From the NCBI GenBank assembly GCA_947494965.1, contig CANLWV010000002.1, positions 62,001 to 126,000 on the forward strand: a DNA stretch of 64,000 bases. Reading direction: 5' to 3'. Shown in pieces: positions 1-8,343 of the stretch. The notes beneath the pieces were generated by a model. That model was not told the DNA's origin and searched no databases. It worked only from the letters and a program-made list of their open reading frames with translations. Position numbers and translations under genes: made by a program. Each line of letters opens with the position of its first letter. Position 1 is the stretch's first letter. Source of the stretch: an uncultured Salinicoccus sp. Its GTDB lineage: Bacteria > Bacillota > Bacilli > Staphylococcales > Salinicoccaceae.

Positions 1-725
1 TCAAACTCTTTGCCGGTAGCCATCATGCGTATCTTGTCACCAGGCTTGATCGTGCCGTCGACGATTCTGATCGAGGAGATTACGCCGCGGTACGGGTCGT
101 ATACCGAGTCGAAGATGAGTGCCTTCAATGGTGCAGAAGGATCGCCGCTTGGCGGTGGCACCGTTTCTACCACCCGCTCTAAAATTTCTTCTATGCCGAT
201 ATTCGCCTTGGCGGAAGCATGTATGGCTTCGTCCTTGTCCAACCCGATGACGTCTTCCACTTCCTGGGCGATGCGGTCGGGTTCCGCTGCAGGCAAATCG
301 ATCTTGTTGATGACCGGAATCATTTCCAGATCATTATCCAATGCCAAATAGACGTTGGCCAGAGTCTGCGCTTCAATGCCCTGCGCGGCATCCACAACAA
401 GGATGGCGCCTTCACATGCGGCTAATGAACGGGAGACTTCGTATGTAAAATCGACGTGTCCCGGCGTATCGATAAGGTGGAAGATATAGTCTTCCCCGTC
501 TTTTGCGGTATATTTAAGTTGCACTGCATTCAATTTGATTGTTATGCCCCGCTCGCGCTCCAGATCCATGGAATCCAGTAGCTGCGTCTTCATCTCCCTT
601 GATGTGACCGACTTGGTGTTTTCAAGGATGCGGTCAGCAAGCGTGCTCTTGCCGTGATCAATATGGGCGATTATGGAGAAGTTCCGTATATTTTCCTGTC
701 GTTCCAGACGCTCTTGATCATTCAT
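1..725 (-). CDS. lepA: Elongation factor 4 (LepA), 5' part only
   Basis: This is a translational GTPase that back-translocates stalled ribosomes. Only the N-terminal ~241 residues are in the window; the gene runs off the left edge. The translation from 725 starts [20 protein letters not shown] and continues with a G1 motif (AHIDHGKST), the effector/switch I region (ERERGITIK), G3 (DTPGHVDF) and G4 (NKIDLP), followed by the start of domain II. The order and spacing match LepA rather than EF-G or TypA. It is divergent from rpsT, as in many Firmicutes, and has its own promoter at 760-788. Confidence 0.96.
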   Translation of the reverse strand, partial: MNDQERLERQENIRNFSIIAHIDHGKSTLADRILENTKSVTSREMKTQLLDSMDLERERGITIKLNAVQLKYTAKDGEDYIFHLIDTPGHVDFTYEVSRSLAACEGAILVVDAAQGIEAQTLANVYLALDNDLEMIPVINKIDLPAAEPDRIAQEVEDVIGLDKDEAIHASAKANIGIEEILERVVETVPPPSGDPSAPLKALIFDSVYDPYRGVISSIRIVDGTIKPGDKIRMMATGKEF

Positions 726-759
726 ATATCTTCCAACTTTCTCTAATAGCAATGGTTGT

Positions 760-788
760 ATTATAGCAACAATAACAATTTCATTCAA
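760..788 (-). promoter_or_regulatory. Promoter of lepA
   Basis: On the minus strand the -35 TTGAAT (783-788) and the -10 TATAAT (760-765) are 17 bases apart. The -10 is preceded by TGC, making an extended -10. It is the only good sigma-A match upstream of lepA and lies back to back with the rpsT promoter. Confidence 0.7.
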
Positions 789-805
789 ATCCTTTTCTGT
801 TTATA

Positions 806-834
806 TTGCATAAGGGTGCGATGTTTGATAAAAT
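806..834 (+). promoter_or_regulatory. Promoter of rpsT
   Basis: The -35 TTGCAT (806-811) and -10 TAAAAT (829-834) are separated by 17 bases. The transcript would begin near 841 and carry a short leader with a possible CTTGT/ACAAG hairpin before the ribosome binding site at about 870-878. Confidence 0.65.
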
Positions 835-884
835 ACTTCTTGTTGCAATCAATGTTGTACAACTACAAGGTGGAGGTGAATGCA

Positions 885-1130
885 ATGGCTAATATTAAAT
901 CAGCAATCAAAAGAGTAAAGACGACTGATAAAGCTCAACGTCAAAACATTGCTCAGAAAAATGAAATGCGTACTGCTGTCAAGCGTGCCATGACTGCAAA
1001 AGAAAATAATGCGGAAAATACGGAAACACTCGTTTCCAATGCTGTTAAATACGTAGATAAAGCTTCTAAGAAGAACTTGATCCATGATAATAAAGCATCC
1101 CGCTTGAAATCAAAATTGATGACAAAATAA
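885..1130 (+). CDS. rpsT: 30S ribosomal protein bS20
   Basis: An 81-residue basic protein that binds 16S rRNA early in 30S assembly. The sequence MANIKSAIKRVKTTDKA and the Ala/Lys-rich helices are typical of bS20. The open frame extends upstream to 756, but the real start is the ATG at 885: a GGAGGTGA ribosome binding site sits just before it, and the upstream residues do not resemble the family. The gene is monocistronic, with a strong terminator at 1162-1190 shared with the convergent holA. Confidence 0.97.
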   Translation: MANIKSAIKRVKTTDKAQRQNIAQKNEMRTAVKRAMTAKENNAENTETLVSNAVKYVDKASKKNLIHDNKASRLKSKLMTK

Positions 1131-1161
1131 CCCCCCTCCTCTGTGAAGGGGTTTATTCATG

Positions 1162-1190
1162 AAAAAAGGCCTCCACTTGGAGGCCTTTTT
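1162..1190. terminator. Bidirectional terminator between rpsT and holA
   Basis: A near-perfect hairpin, AAAAAGGCCTCC / GGAGGCCTTTTT with a four-base loop, has A-rich and T-rich flanks that work in both directions. It overlaps the end of holA at 1189. Confidence 0.88.
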
Positions 1191-2151
1191 ATATTTCCAG
1201 AATAAAAAGCTCAAACAGGCTCTGCCGGTTCAGATAGCTGGATTTGAACTTATAGTCGATATCACGGCATTTGACCATCTTCCGCTCCAACTCATCCTGA
1301 CGGTATTTTCCTATCTCCCGTGCAGCCAATTTCACCCTGTAGGGATGCACCTTCAGTGCTTTTGCGATATGCTCTCCCTGATAGCCCTGCTGCATCATCA
1401 GCTTAACTTGATACAACAGCCTCAGCTGATTGATGATCAGATGCAGCAGCTGCATCGGCTCTTCATTCTGAAGCATCAGCGCACGGAGCAGTTTGACTGC
1501 AGCTGCCTTCTGACCTGATAGTATGAGGTCGGTCAGCCTGAAGATATTCTCTTCAAGACTTACGCTGACTATTTCATCCACAGCCTCTTCAGTGATCTTC
1601 CCATCAGTATAGAGGAGGAGTTTATCCAACTCGTTCCTGACTTGGTCATATTTGATGCCGACACGTGCAATGAACAGGTTCAAAGCTTTAGGGTCCACCT
1701 CGACACCAGCTTCTTTAGCTGTCGTATTGATGAAACTCCTGACTTCATTCTCCGTCATCTCGGCCATTTCAGTGACGGCTCCTTTTTTCTTAAGCAGTTT
1801 AGTGATTTTTTTACGGTTATCAAGCTGCTCATTATAGACTTTGAATATGATGAGTGCATCATCGTTCTTATTGTTGATGTATTCCACCAGCAGATCAATA
1901 TCATGATCTACTTCAGCGCGTACTTTAGCCCCTGTAAAAGAATAGGCATCATCAACCAGGATGGCCTTCCTGTCCGATAGGAAAGGCAAAGTTTGTGCTT
2001 CTTCTATAATCTGCTCGATTGTCGATTCCCTGTAGTTCAGGGCAACGATGCTGAAATCATCCGCTTCCCCTACAAAATCCTCAGCCAATTTCTTTGCTTT
2101 TTCTGATATCCTTAATGCATTACTGCCATAAATGAGCTGTAAGCGGTCCAT
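1189..2151 (-). CDS. holA: DNA polymerase III delta subunit
   Basis: This is the clamp-loader subunit that opens the beta sliding clamp. It is about 320 residues long, the usual size, with the family N-terminus (DRLQLIYGSNALRISE), an ATPase-like fold without a P-loop, and a C-terminal helical collar region rich in leucine. A GTG at 2163 is possible, but a purine-rich stretch abuts it directly. The ATG at 2151 has GGGTGA eight bases upstream and is preferred. A possible -10 TATAAT lies at 2185-2190. The position before yqzM-comEC matches the Bacillus arrangement (yqeN). Confidence 0.93.
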   Translation of the reverse strand: MDRLQLIYGSNALRISEKAKKLAEDFVGEADDFSIVALNYRESTIEQIIEEAQTLPFLSDRKAILVDDAYSFTGAKVRAEVDHDIDLLVEYINNKNDDALIIFKVYNEQLDNRKKITKLLKKKGAVTEMAEMTENEVRSFINTTAKEAGVEVDPKALNLFIARVGIKYDQVRNELDKLLLYTDGKITEEAVDEIVSVSLEENIFRLTDLILSGQKAAAVKLLRALMLQNEEPMQLLHLIINQLRLLYQVKLMMQQGYQGEHIAKALKVHPYRVKLAAREIGKYRQDELERKMVKCRDIDYKFKSSYLNRQSLFELFILEI

Positions 2152-2211
2152 ATTGGTCGTCACCCTTCTGTCTATTCTAAATCCATTATAGCTTTTTTTT
2201 GGTAAATATCA

Positions 2212-2217
2212 TATAAT
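2212..2217 (+). promoter_or_regulatory. Possible -10 element of yqzM
   Basis: TATAAT lies at 2212-2217, about 29 bases before the yqzM start. No convincing -35 is seen upstream. Confidence 0.4.
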
Positions 2218-2245
2218 GTTAGTGATATGTTTAGGAGGTTATCTC

Positions 2246-2380
2246 ATGAATAAATTCGAAAAACATGTTCAATCCAAGAATAACGATGTCGTGGATTCCG
2301 GTGTCGGCTTTGTTGTCGGTTTCCTCGGTTTGACGGCGATCTACGTCGTGGCACAGATTTTCCAGATTGTTGCAGGTTAA
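2246..2380 (+). CDS. yqzM: YqzM family small membrane protein
   Basis: A 44-residue protein, too short for routine ORF calls. A clear AGGAGG ribosome binding site sits before the ATG at 2246. It starts MNKFEKHVQSKNNDVVDSG and then has one hydrophobic segment of about 20 residues (about 20-40). Both the sequence and the location between holA and comEC match YqzM of Bacillus, whose function is unknown. It is convergent with comEC: the stop codons overlap and its terminator lies inside the comEC coding sequence. Confidence 0.87.
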   Translation: MNKFEKHVQSKNNDVVDSGVGFVVGFLGLTAIYVVAQIFQIVAG

Positions 2381-4632
2381 TGAAGAGCTGAATAATCAGC
2401 TCTTTTTTTTATGCAGTGATTTTTCTGTTCGAACTTTGTTTCGACGCACATCACTTCATCTTTTATATTGAACCGGACCATGCCATGCACGGAAGTGTCG
2501 TACATTTTAAGATGGGCAGTCCGCTCCATCACTTCATCATGGGGGTGACCGTAGCGATTATCCACTCCGGCAGATACCAGACCATATGTAAATGCCCCAT
2601 TTTTGATGAGCGCCTCTCCGGTCGAAGTGTTCGAGCCATGATGCCCAAGCTTCAGGACATCTGCGTGTATGGGTCCGTACCGCTCTATAATATGGGTTTC
2701 ACCCTCCGTATCAGCGTCCCCTGTAAACAAGAAGGTATAGGCACCTGCCGAAACCTCCAACACCAGTGAGTGCTGGTTGGAATCATCACTTGCCACTTCG
2801 GAGATGGGAAACAATTTCCTGATGCCGATGGCCCCCACTTCAATTTCAGGCGCCTCCATCGCATCCACCACCCTGCCCTTCTGCACCATGGACAAATCAG
2901 CATACCACGCTTTAAAGCTTGGGTCGAGCGGATTCAGATAAATCTGCTCTACATCGATCTCTTCCATTATATGCTTTGATTCACCTACATGATCAAGATC
3001 AAAATGCGACAGGATCAATAGATCTATACTGTTGATCCCCGCTTCTTTCAACAATGGGAGCACAGTCTGATCCGATAGTTTCTTCGAGTCTGGATTCAAG
3101 TATCTTTTGCCCCCTGTATCAATCAGTATGGTCCGGTCATTCACATGATCGGTCAGGATGAAAGCGTCACCCTGGCCGACATCCACCATGGTGACGGTGA
3201 CATCATACTGATGGATTGCATCAGATGTGAACAATGTAGTGATGAGGGCCAAAAGCGAAAGGATGAAGGATTTCATCCCCCTCAGGCATAGGGCGCGGAT
3301 CATCCAGTAGGAGGCGATGACAACGATGATCAGCGCCACGCTGTTTAAATTTTTGACGGCGATCCGATGGGTCATCATATCCGCCAAATATACGATCGAA
3401 CCTTTTAGAGTGTCGAACATGAAAGCATATAGAAAGTCCACCGATTGAGGAATACCTATGAACACCAAGCAGTTATAGAAAATGACCATCGGGAAAAACA
3501 CCAGCGTAAAAATAGGCACATAAATCATATTCATCACTATTCCGCTGATGCTGAGTTCATTGAACTGCATCAGTACTGTGGCTACCGTAGAAATTTCAGC
3601 GATAAGCGTAATGCCGAGCAACTGTCCGATAAAGCCATAATGCATCCAATAGTTTTTGGAGAGTACAATGGCGAAAGTCGTAAGATATGATAATTGGAAG
3701 CCTGCATGATGCACGATCCAAGGGTTCATGACTATCTGGATGATCGCAGAGAGCGAGATGATAGTGAGGTACGGTCTGCGCCTTGTAAATGACAACAGCA
3801 ACAGGGTGATTGTCATAAAGACGGCTCGGAATACGCTCGGGCTCGGAAAGTTCAATGCAAGGAACAGCAGCAGCACACCCACCATGGTGATCCTTATCGT
3901 CCCCACTTCCAGGCGGAGGCGATTGAGGATATGGAATATCACAGCACCGATGAAGGCGACGTGAGTGCCTGATATGACATACAGATGGTAGATGCCAAGC
4001 TTTTGGAGCGCATCAAAAAATTCGGAGGTTATATAGGACTTATTGCCGATGGACAGCGTCAGGATATCATACTTATAATCGTGTGCCGTGCTTGCGAGCA
4101 CCTTCCTCATATAGACATCGCGTGCCTGTGCAATCTTCATATGTAGAGTCTGTTGTGTGTGGCTTCCGCACCTCTCCAGATCCCCACTATCCATATATAT
4201 GCGACCATCCATGCCGTTGACCCTCATTGCCCTAACAGAATCGTATTTGATGAAGTTCCGTGTCGCCTCAGGCCGCTCCACCGGAAAGGGGCCGGCACAC
4301 CGGGTGCCGATCGGCAACTCGATGCCTTCAGGTATATACACATCAAGACTGTTCCCGTCCGCTTCAGCAATATGCCCCAGACCTTCACGGTAGTATTTAT
4401 ATTCAGCTATCGTAATGGACTGGACCATTTCCAGCTGAGGCCTTTCAGACAATATAAAAACAGCCGTCGTCAATACGGCTGTCAAAGTGATATGGAAAAT
4501 AAGATATCCATAGCCGCCCATCCTCTTCATACAGACCAGACAAGCTATGGATACAAAAAATGCCCCTAATAAGGGGTCATTGCAGATGATATGGGCATTT
4601 ACGAGTGATAATAAAATCAGAAACGACTTCAT
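2377..4632 (-). CDS. comEC: DNA internalization channel ComEC/Rec2
   Basis: This is the inner-membrane channel for single-stranded DNA in natural transformation, 751 residues as expected. It has an N-terminal hydrophobic segment, an extracellular OB-like domain (about 70-200), a multi-helix competence domain (about 200-480) and a C-terminal metallo-beta-lactamase domain with VDVGQGDAF and HFDLDHVGE (about 495-560) and LGHHGS. The MBL metal-site residues are kept, so the predicted nuclease domain may be active. Its ATG overlaps the comEB stop (ATGA). It is the last gene of comEA-comEB-comEC. Confidence 0.96.
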   Translation of the reverse strand: MKSFLILLSLVNAHIICNDPLLGAFFVSIACLVCMKRMGGYGYLIFHITLTAVLTTAVFILSERPQLEMVQSITIAEYKYYREGLGHIAEADGNSLDVYIPEGIELPIGTRCAGPFPVERPEATRNFIKYDSVRAMRVNGMDGRIYMDSGDLERCGSHTQQTLHMKIAQARDVYMRKVLASTAHDYKYDILTLSIGNKSYITSEFFDALQKLGIYHLYVISGTHVAFIGAVIFHILNRLRLEVGTIRITMVGVLLLFLALNFPSPSVFRAVFMTITLLLLSFTRRRPYLTIISLSAIIQIVMNPWIVHHAGFQLSYLTTFAIVLSKNYWMHYGFIGQLLGITLIAEISTVATVLMQFNELSISGIVMNMIYVPIFTLVFFPMVIFYNCLVFIGIPQSVDFLYAFMFDTLKGSIVYLADMMTHRIAVKNLNSVALIIVVIASYWMIRALCLRGMKSFILSLLALITTLFTSDAIHQYDVTVTMVDVGQGDAFILTDHVNDRTILIDTGGKRYLNPDSKKLSDQTVLPLLKEAGINSIDLLILSHFDLDHVGESKHIMEEIDVEQIYLNPLDPSFKAWYADLSMVQKGRVVDAMEAPEIEVGAIGIRKLFPISEVASDDSNQHSLVLEVSAGAYTFLFTGDADTEGETHIIERYGPIHADVLKLGHHGSNTSTGEALIKNGAFTYGLVSAGVDNRYGHPHDEVMERTAHLKMYDTSVHGMVRFNIKDEVMCVETKFEQKNHCIKKRADYSALH
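2384..2410 (+). terminator. Terminator of yqzM, inside comEC
   Basis: The stem AGAGCTGA/TCAGCTCT with an ATAA-type loop is followed by eight Ts on the plus strand. On the minus strand the same bases encode the last ~10 residues of ComEC (KKRADYSALH), so one sequence does two jobs. Confidence 0.87.
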
Positions 4633-5090
4633 GACTCCTGTTTAAATAATTCCAGGATGTTTTCCCGGTCGAATGCGATGCGTTCATGATGGACGCCGGT
4701 TTTATCGAGAAGTTCCAACGCGTAAGGGTGGTTCTTATAGTCTTCTGCATAGTAGATGGAGCTGATGCCGGCCTGTATCAGTGATTTTGTACAATGCACA
4801 CACGGGAAATGTGTCACATAGACACTTGCGCCTTCAGTCGACACGCCGAACTTGGAGCACTGCAGCAATGCATTGATTTCGGCATGGATTGTCCTGATGC
4901 AATGCCCCCCTTCTAGCAGGCACCCCACATCGATGCAGTGCGCCTCTCCAGAGACTGACCCGTTATAGCCACCGGCAATGACCCTGTTATCCTTGACGAT
5001 GGTCGTACCGACTCTAAGCCGCTCGCAAGTCGACCGCAGACTGAGCAGATGACTTTGGGCAAGAAAGTACTGATGCCAATTGATTCTCAT
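4629..5090 (-). CDS. comEB: ComE operon protein 2 (dCMP deaminase family)
   Basis: A zinc-dependent cytidine/deoxycytidylate deaminase-fold protein of 153 residues. The zinc site is HAE at residues 69-71 and PCVHC at 96-100; the glutamate is the catalytic proton shuttle. The start is placed at the ATG at 5090, which has AGGAGG six bases upstream; a longer frame to 5114 lacks a ribosome binding site. Members act on dCMP, and the link to competence is mainly its conserved position between comEA and comEC. Confidence 0.93.
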   Translation of the reverse strand: MRINWHQYFLAQSHLLSLRSTCERLRVGTTIVKDNRVIAGGYNGSVSGEAHCIDVGCLLEGGHCIRTIHAEINALLQCSKFGVSTEGASVYVTHFPCVHCTKSLIQAGISSIYYAEDYKNHPYALELLDKTGVHHERIAFDRENILELFKQES

Positions 5091-5106
5091 GTTACCCCTC
5101 CTGTAT

Positions 5107-5733
5107 CTATTCATCTATTGTAATATAAGGCTTCAGACTTTCAAATGTTTTATCGCCGATGCCAGGGATATTCTTTATATCTTCAAGCTTCATGAACAAC
5201 CCGTTCTCTTCCCTGTAATCCAAAAAAAGCTGAGCTTTCTTTTCACCTATGCCATTAAGCGTCGTAAGTTCGTCTGCATCTGCAGTATTGATGTTTACGA
5301 GTGCTTTTGTCTCTTCACCTTCTTCCGTCTGATTAACAAGCCCTTCAGCAATTTCTTCTCCGACAGCCGGTACATACACCACCTGCTCATCCTTAAGTTT
5401 CATGGATTGGTTGACGGTCAATAGATCGGCATTCCCCTTGATCTGCGCCATCTCGAGGACATTTTTTACACGGGCATCATTAGGGACTTCGAACACACCG
5501 GGATATTTCACCGCCCCCTTGACTTCCACCATGATCGTCTGTGATTCGGCTTGCGCCTCCTCAGGGGCTTCATCGGATGACTCTTCATAGGCTGGAGGTT
5601 CATAGGCTTCCATCGGCATGTCTTCCTCATTGGAAGACATCAATCTAAACACAATTATCGAAAGGACCAGACATACGGCCGCACAAGCGATGGGAACATT
5701 ATACTTTTTGCATACTTCCATGAATTCATTCAC
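5107..5733 (-). CDS. comEA: Competence protein ComEA, DNA receptor
   Basis: A membrane-anchored double-stranded DNA receptor for transformation, 208 residues. There is one transmembrane helix (about 15-32), an acidic linker rich in Glu and Pro (about 35-68), a SLBB-like domain (about 68-130) and a C-terminal double helix-hairpin-helix (VNINTADADELTTLNGIGEKK and IKNIPGIGDKTFESL). The start is GTG at 5733 with AGGAGG seven bases upstream. comEB follows after 16 bases. No recognisable ComK or CinA-type box was seen in the 130 bases upstream. Confidence 0.95.
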   Translation of the reverse strand: MNEFMEVCKKYNVPIACAAVCLVLSIIVFRLMSSNEEDMPMEAYEPPAYEESSDEAPEEAQAESQTIMVEVKGAVKYPGVFEVPNDARVKNVLEMAQIKGNADLLTVNQSMKLKDEQVVYVPAVGEEIAEGLVNQTEEGEETKALVNINTADADELTTLNGIGEKKAQLFLDYREENGLFMKLEDIKNIPGIGDKTFESLKPYITIDE

Positions 5734-5821
5734 TGCATTTCCTCCTAGAATAATCTCTCATATATATATGGGAGGAAATGGCCGTTTTTCTTTTTTTACA
5801 TTGCAAGTAAATAATAAAACT

Positions 5822-5859
5822 CGAAAAATAAAAATGACCCGGCGTCCACCAGGTCATTT
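5822..5859 (-). terminator. Terminator of the yqe operon
   Basis: On the minus strand the stem AAATGACC/GGTCATTT (5832-5839 with 5852-5859) has a 12-base loop and is followed by TTTATTTTT. It separates the methyltransferase gene from comEA. Confidence 0.75.
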
Positions 5860-5866
5860 CATCGGT

Positions 5867-6598
5867 TTATTTTTTCAGTACATAGAATACCCTGTCACAA
5901 ATATCTGTCACTGGATTATCTATTGAAAAGTCACTGAAGGAAGTAAGAATTGAGAAATCAGTCTGATTGATTATTCGAATCATTTCCTTATGCTTGTAGG
6001 TTCGTTGCTCATGGGTTTCAGCAATTTTGCGGTATGTGTCACCATCTTCTTCTTTTACGAAGAATGTCATATCGTGGATTACCGACAGTGGATGCTCGCC
6101 TGTAATGGCGTGCCATATATATGTGATATGGTCTGTTTCATCCGAATAGGTCATATCATTGAAGTCATGCTCCATTTTATAGACGCTATGGATATCGAAA
6201 ATGAAGACGCCGCCTGGATTCAGATGATTGTAGACGTTCTGCAGCACCTGTCCCACTTCACCAGGGTCTTTGCAGTAGTTCATCACATCGACGGTTGCAA
6301 TTGCCATATCAAACTTCTCATCAAGGCGGAAATCAAGCATATCTCCAGTTAAAAACGATGTATGCTTCAACTTTTTTGATTTCGCCTCTTCTATCATCTG
6401 CGGGGACTGGTCCATGCCGGTCACCTTGTCGAAATCAAGTTGACTGGTCAGACGGCCTGTACCGCACCCGATATCCAGGACACTTTGTCGCCCCGCTTTG
6501 AAATAGTTGATGATGTCCAGCCAGAGATCATATGGCAGGTCATAGGTGAGCGCCTCATAATGGCGGCTGAAAAGTTGGTAGGTTGACTCAGACTTCAA
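5867..6598 (-). CDS. Class I SAM-dependent methyltransferase (YqeM-like)
   Basis: A Rossmann-fold methyltransferase with motif I VLDIGCGTGRLTSQL and the acidic residue of motif II in VTGMDQSPQMIEEA. The substrate is unknown. Its place at the end of the yqe operon after rsfS matches Bacillus yqeM. The start is uncertain: homologues begin close to the YQLFSRHYE segment, which favours the TTG at 6598 (GGTGA five bases upstream, overlapping the rsfS stop). GTG at 6607 and ATG at 6610 are alternatives. Confidence 0.85.
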   Translation of the reverse strand: MKSESTYQLFSRHYEALTYDLPYDLWLDIINYFKAGRQSVLDIGCGTGRLTSQLDFDKVTGMDQSPQMIEEAKSKKLKHTSFLTGDMLDFRLDEKFDMAIATVDVMNYCKDPGEVGQVLQNVYNHLNPGGVFIFDIHSVYKMEHDFNDMTYSDETDHITYIWHAITGEHPLSVIHDMTFFVKEEDGDTYRKIAETHEQRTYKHKEMIRIINQTDFSILTSFSDFSIDNPVTDICDRVFYVLKK

Positions 6599-6923
6599 CG
6601 CGTTCACCATTCTTGAACAGGCGCTCAAGATTATAATATTCTCGTTCTGGTTTATGGAAGATATGGAGGACGACGTTGCCTGCGTCGAGCAATACCCATT
6701 TGCCTTCCTTATAGCCTTCCATATTCGTCTCTACGCCATGTTTTTGACATGCATCTTCCGCTTCATCGGCAATCGCCTGAACCTGGCGGTCCGAGCTTGC
6801 ATCGCAGATAAGGTAATAGTCGGTTACGCTGCTTGACCCTGAAACATCAAATTTCATGATTTCTTCTGCACGCTTATCATCACATGCTTCTGCTAAAAGT
6901 TCGATTAGTTGTCCGGTTTTCAT
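6588..6923 (-). CDS. rsfS: Ribosomal silencing factor RsfS
   Basis: It binds uL14 on the 50S subunit and blocks subunit joining when nutrients are short. It is 111 residues, family-typical, with the conserved stretch VTDYYLICDASSDRQVQAIAD and a C-terminal WVLLDAGNVVLHIF...REYYNLERLF. It starts four bases after yqeK and overlaps the methyltransferase gene, so it is translated as part of the operon. Confidence 0.95.
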   Translation of the reverse strand: MKTGQLIELLAEACDDKRAEEIMKFDVSGSSSVTDYYLICDASSDRQVQAIADEAEDACQKHGVETNMEGYKEGKWVLLDAGNVVLHIFHKPEREYYNLERLFKNGERVEV

Positions 6924-6927
6924 AAAT

Positions 6928-7497
6928 TCACTCCTTGACCATATTATAATAATTCAAGCATTCCAATGTCTTATGATAGATCGGCTGATCTTTAGACAAT
7001 AGATGCTGCATGTTTGCTTTCGTAATTTCATAGACCGCAAGATCCAGATTACGGTCATCAAAAATAAGTTCCCGAATCGTTTCCACGCCGGGCTGACTTC
7101 TTTTCGGCTCAATATAATCTGCAACATAGATGATTTTTTCATTAAGCGACATATGGCTCCTGCCGCTCGTGTGGTTCATGATCGCCTGGTAGACTTCCTC
7201 GTCCTGCACCCGGTACTCTTCACGCATTTTTACTGCAGCGACCGGGCCATGCAGAACTGCGGATTTATAGCTGAGGAGTTCAGGGTCCAGCTTATACTTT
7301 GTGACGTACTGGTACATCTCCCCCAGTTCATCGTACTTTGAGAAATCATGGAGTATGCCTGCAAGGAAGCATTTATTTTTGTCTCCCTTGAATATTTCAG
7401 CCATTTTAACTGCCGTCTCTGCCACTCTTTTCGAATGTTTATACCTCTTTTCAGGTAGCTTGGCCTTTACCATGTCTAACGCTACTTTATGTTTCAT
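6928..7497 (-). CDS. yqeK: HD-domain diadenosine tetraphosphatase YqeK
   Basis: A metal-dependent HD hydrolase of 189 residues. Family members split Ap4A symmetrically into two ADP. The HD residues are visible: His in RYKHSKRV (about 21), HD in LAGILHDFSKY (about 50) and further metal ligands in AVLHGPVAA and NHTSGR. The start overlaps nadD by 11 bases, with a GGAG ten bases upstream. The pairing nadD-yqeK-rsfS is conserved in Firmicutes. Confidence 0.93.
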   Translation of the reverse strand: MKHKVALDMVKAKLPEKRYKHSKRVAETAVKMAEIFKGDKNKCFLAGILHDFSKYDELGEMYQYVTKYKLDPELLSYKSAVLHGPVAAVKMREEYRVQDEEVYQAIMNHTSGRSHMSLNEKIIYVADYIEPKRSQPGVETIRELIFDDRNLDLAVYEITKANMQHLLSKDQPIYHKTLECLNYYNMVKE

Positions 7498-8050
7498 ACA
7501 AGCGATGCTCCTTTATATACTGGTATACAGAAGGCTCGAGCTGGTGCATTGCCACTTCCCCTTTTTTTATCCTTTCCCGAATGACTGTTGAAGAAATCTC
7601 CATAACAGGCTGGCTAAGGGCAATGAAGCGTTCATCTATGGCCAGTTCATCGGGGCGGCGGCTCATTACGACGAAATTCATCATCTTAAGCAGTGCTTCA
7701 TGGCGATGCCACTTGTGGAATCCTTCATATTGATCAGAACCGATAAGGAAGAACCGCTCATCCGATGGGTATTTCTCCTTCAGATATTGGACGGTATCGA
7801 ATGTGTAGCTCACACCATCCAGAGTCATCTCCCAATCGAGGATTTCCATAAACTTATAGGGAGCGGCGGCTCTTTTCAGCATTTCAAGGCGGTGCCTGTC
7901 ACCGGTGGGAGATTCATCTTTCAACGGTGACTGTCTTGCAGGGATCAGGATGATCTTATCCAGATCCAGCGCGATCTTAGCCTCGACGACGCCATGTATA
8001 TGACCGAGGTGCACAGGATCGAATGTACCTCCAAAGAAGCCGATCCTCAT
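7487..8050 (-). CDS. nadD: Nicotinate-nucleotide adenylyltransferase
   Basis: It makes deamido-NAD from nicotinate mononucleotide and ATP in NAD synthesis. It is 187 residues. The nucleotidyltransferase signature is present at the N-terminus (GGTFDPVHLGH, the HxGH motif) and the C-terminal ISSTVIRERI supplies the SSTxxR motif. Its ATG overlaps the yhbY stop (ATGA). Confidence 0.96.
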   Translation of the reverse strand: MRIGFFGGTFDPVHLGHIHGVVEAKIALDLDKIILIPARQSPLKDESPTGDRHRLEMLKRAAAPYKFMEILDWEMTLDGVSYTFDTVQYLKEKYPSDERFFLIGSDQYEGFHKWHRHEALLKMMNFVVMSRRPDELAIDERFIALSQPVMEISSTVIRERIKKGEVAMHQLEPSVYQYIKEHRLYET

Positions 8051-8343
8051 CCCAAGTCGATCTTCTTGTTCTCTTCAGACATTTTATACAATACAATCGT
8101 CTTTCCGATTATGGTAACGACATGGCTATTCGTGGCTTCACTGATTTGGGCCGCTATATTTTCCTTATCCTCCAGACAGTTCTGCAGGACTGATATTTTG
8201 ATGAGCTCCCTCTTTTCAAGCACATCGTTGATCTGCTCGACAAAATTTTCATTGACGCCATTTTTCCCAACCTGGAAGATGGGGTTTAGATGATGCGCCT
8301 CTGCTTTCAATTGTTTCACTTGACGAGAAGTGAGTGTATTCAT
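8047..8343 (-). CDS. yhbY: RNA-binding CRM-domain protein YhbY (YqeI)
   Basis: A 98-residue single CRM domain protein that associates with pre-50S ribosomes. Visible family features are LTSRQVKQLKAEAHHLNPIFQVGKNG, including the GKNG turn, and the C-terminal VVTIIGKTIVLYK. It overlaps aroE by four bases (ATGA) and has GGAGG before the start. Confidence 0.94.
   Translation of the reverse strand: MNTLTSRQVKQLKAEAHHLNPIFQVGKNGVNENFVEQINDVLEKRELIKISVLQNCLEDKENIAAQISEATNSHVVTIIGKTIVLYKMSEENKKIDLG

Noticed and set aside
756-884. 43-residue N-terminal extension of bS20
   Set aside because: It runs through the promoter and leader; the ribosome binding site and family start are at 885.
5734-5866. ComK or CinA box before comEA
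   Set aside because: Only loose A/T runs are present; no spaced K-box pair or CinA-type sequence.
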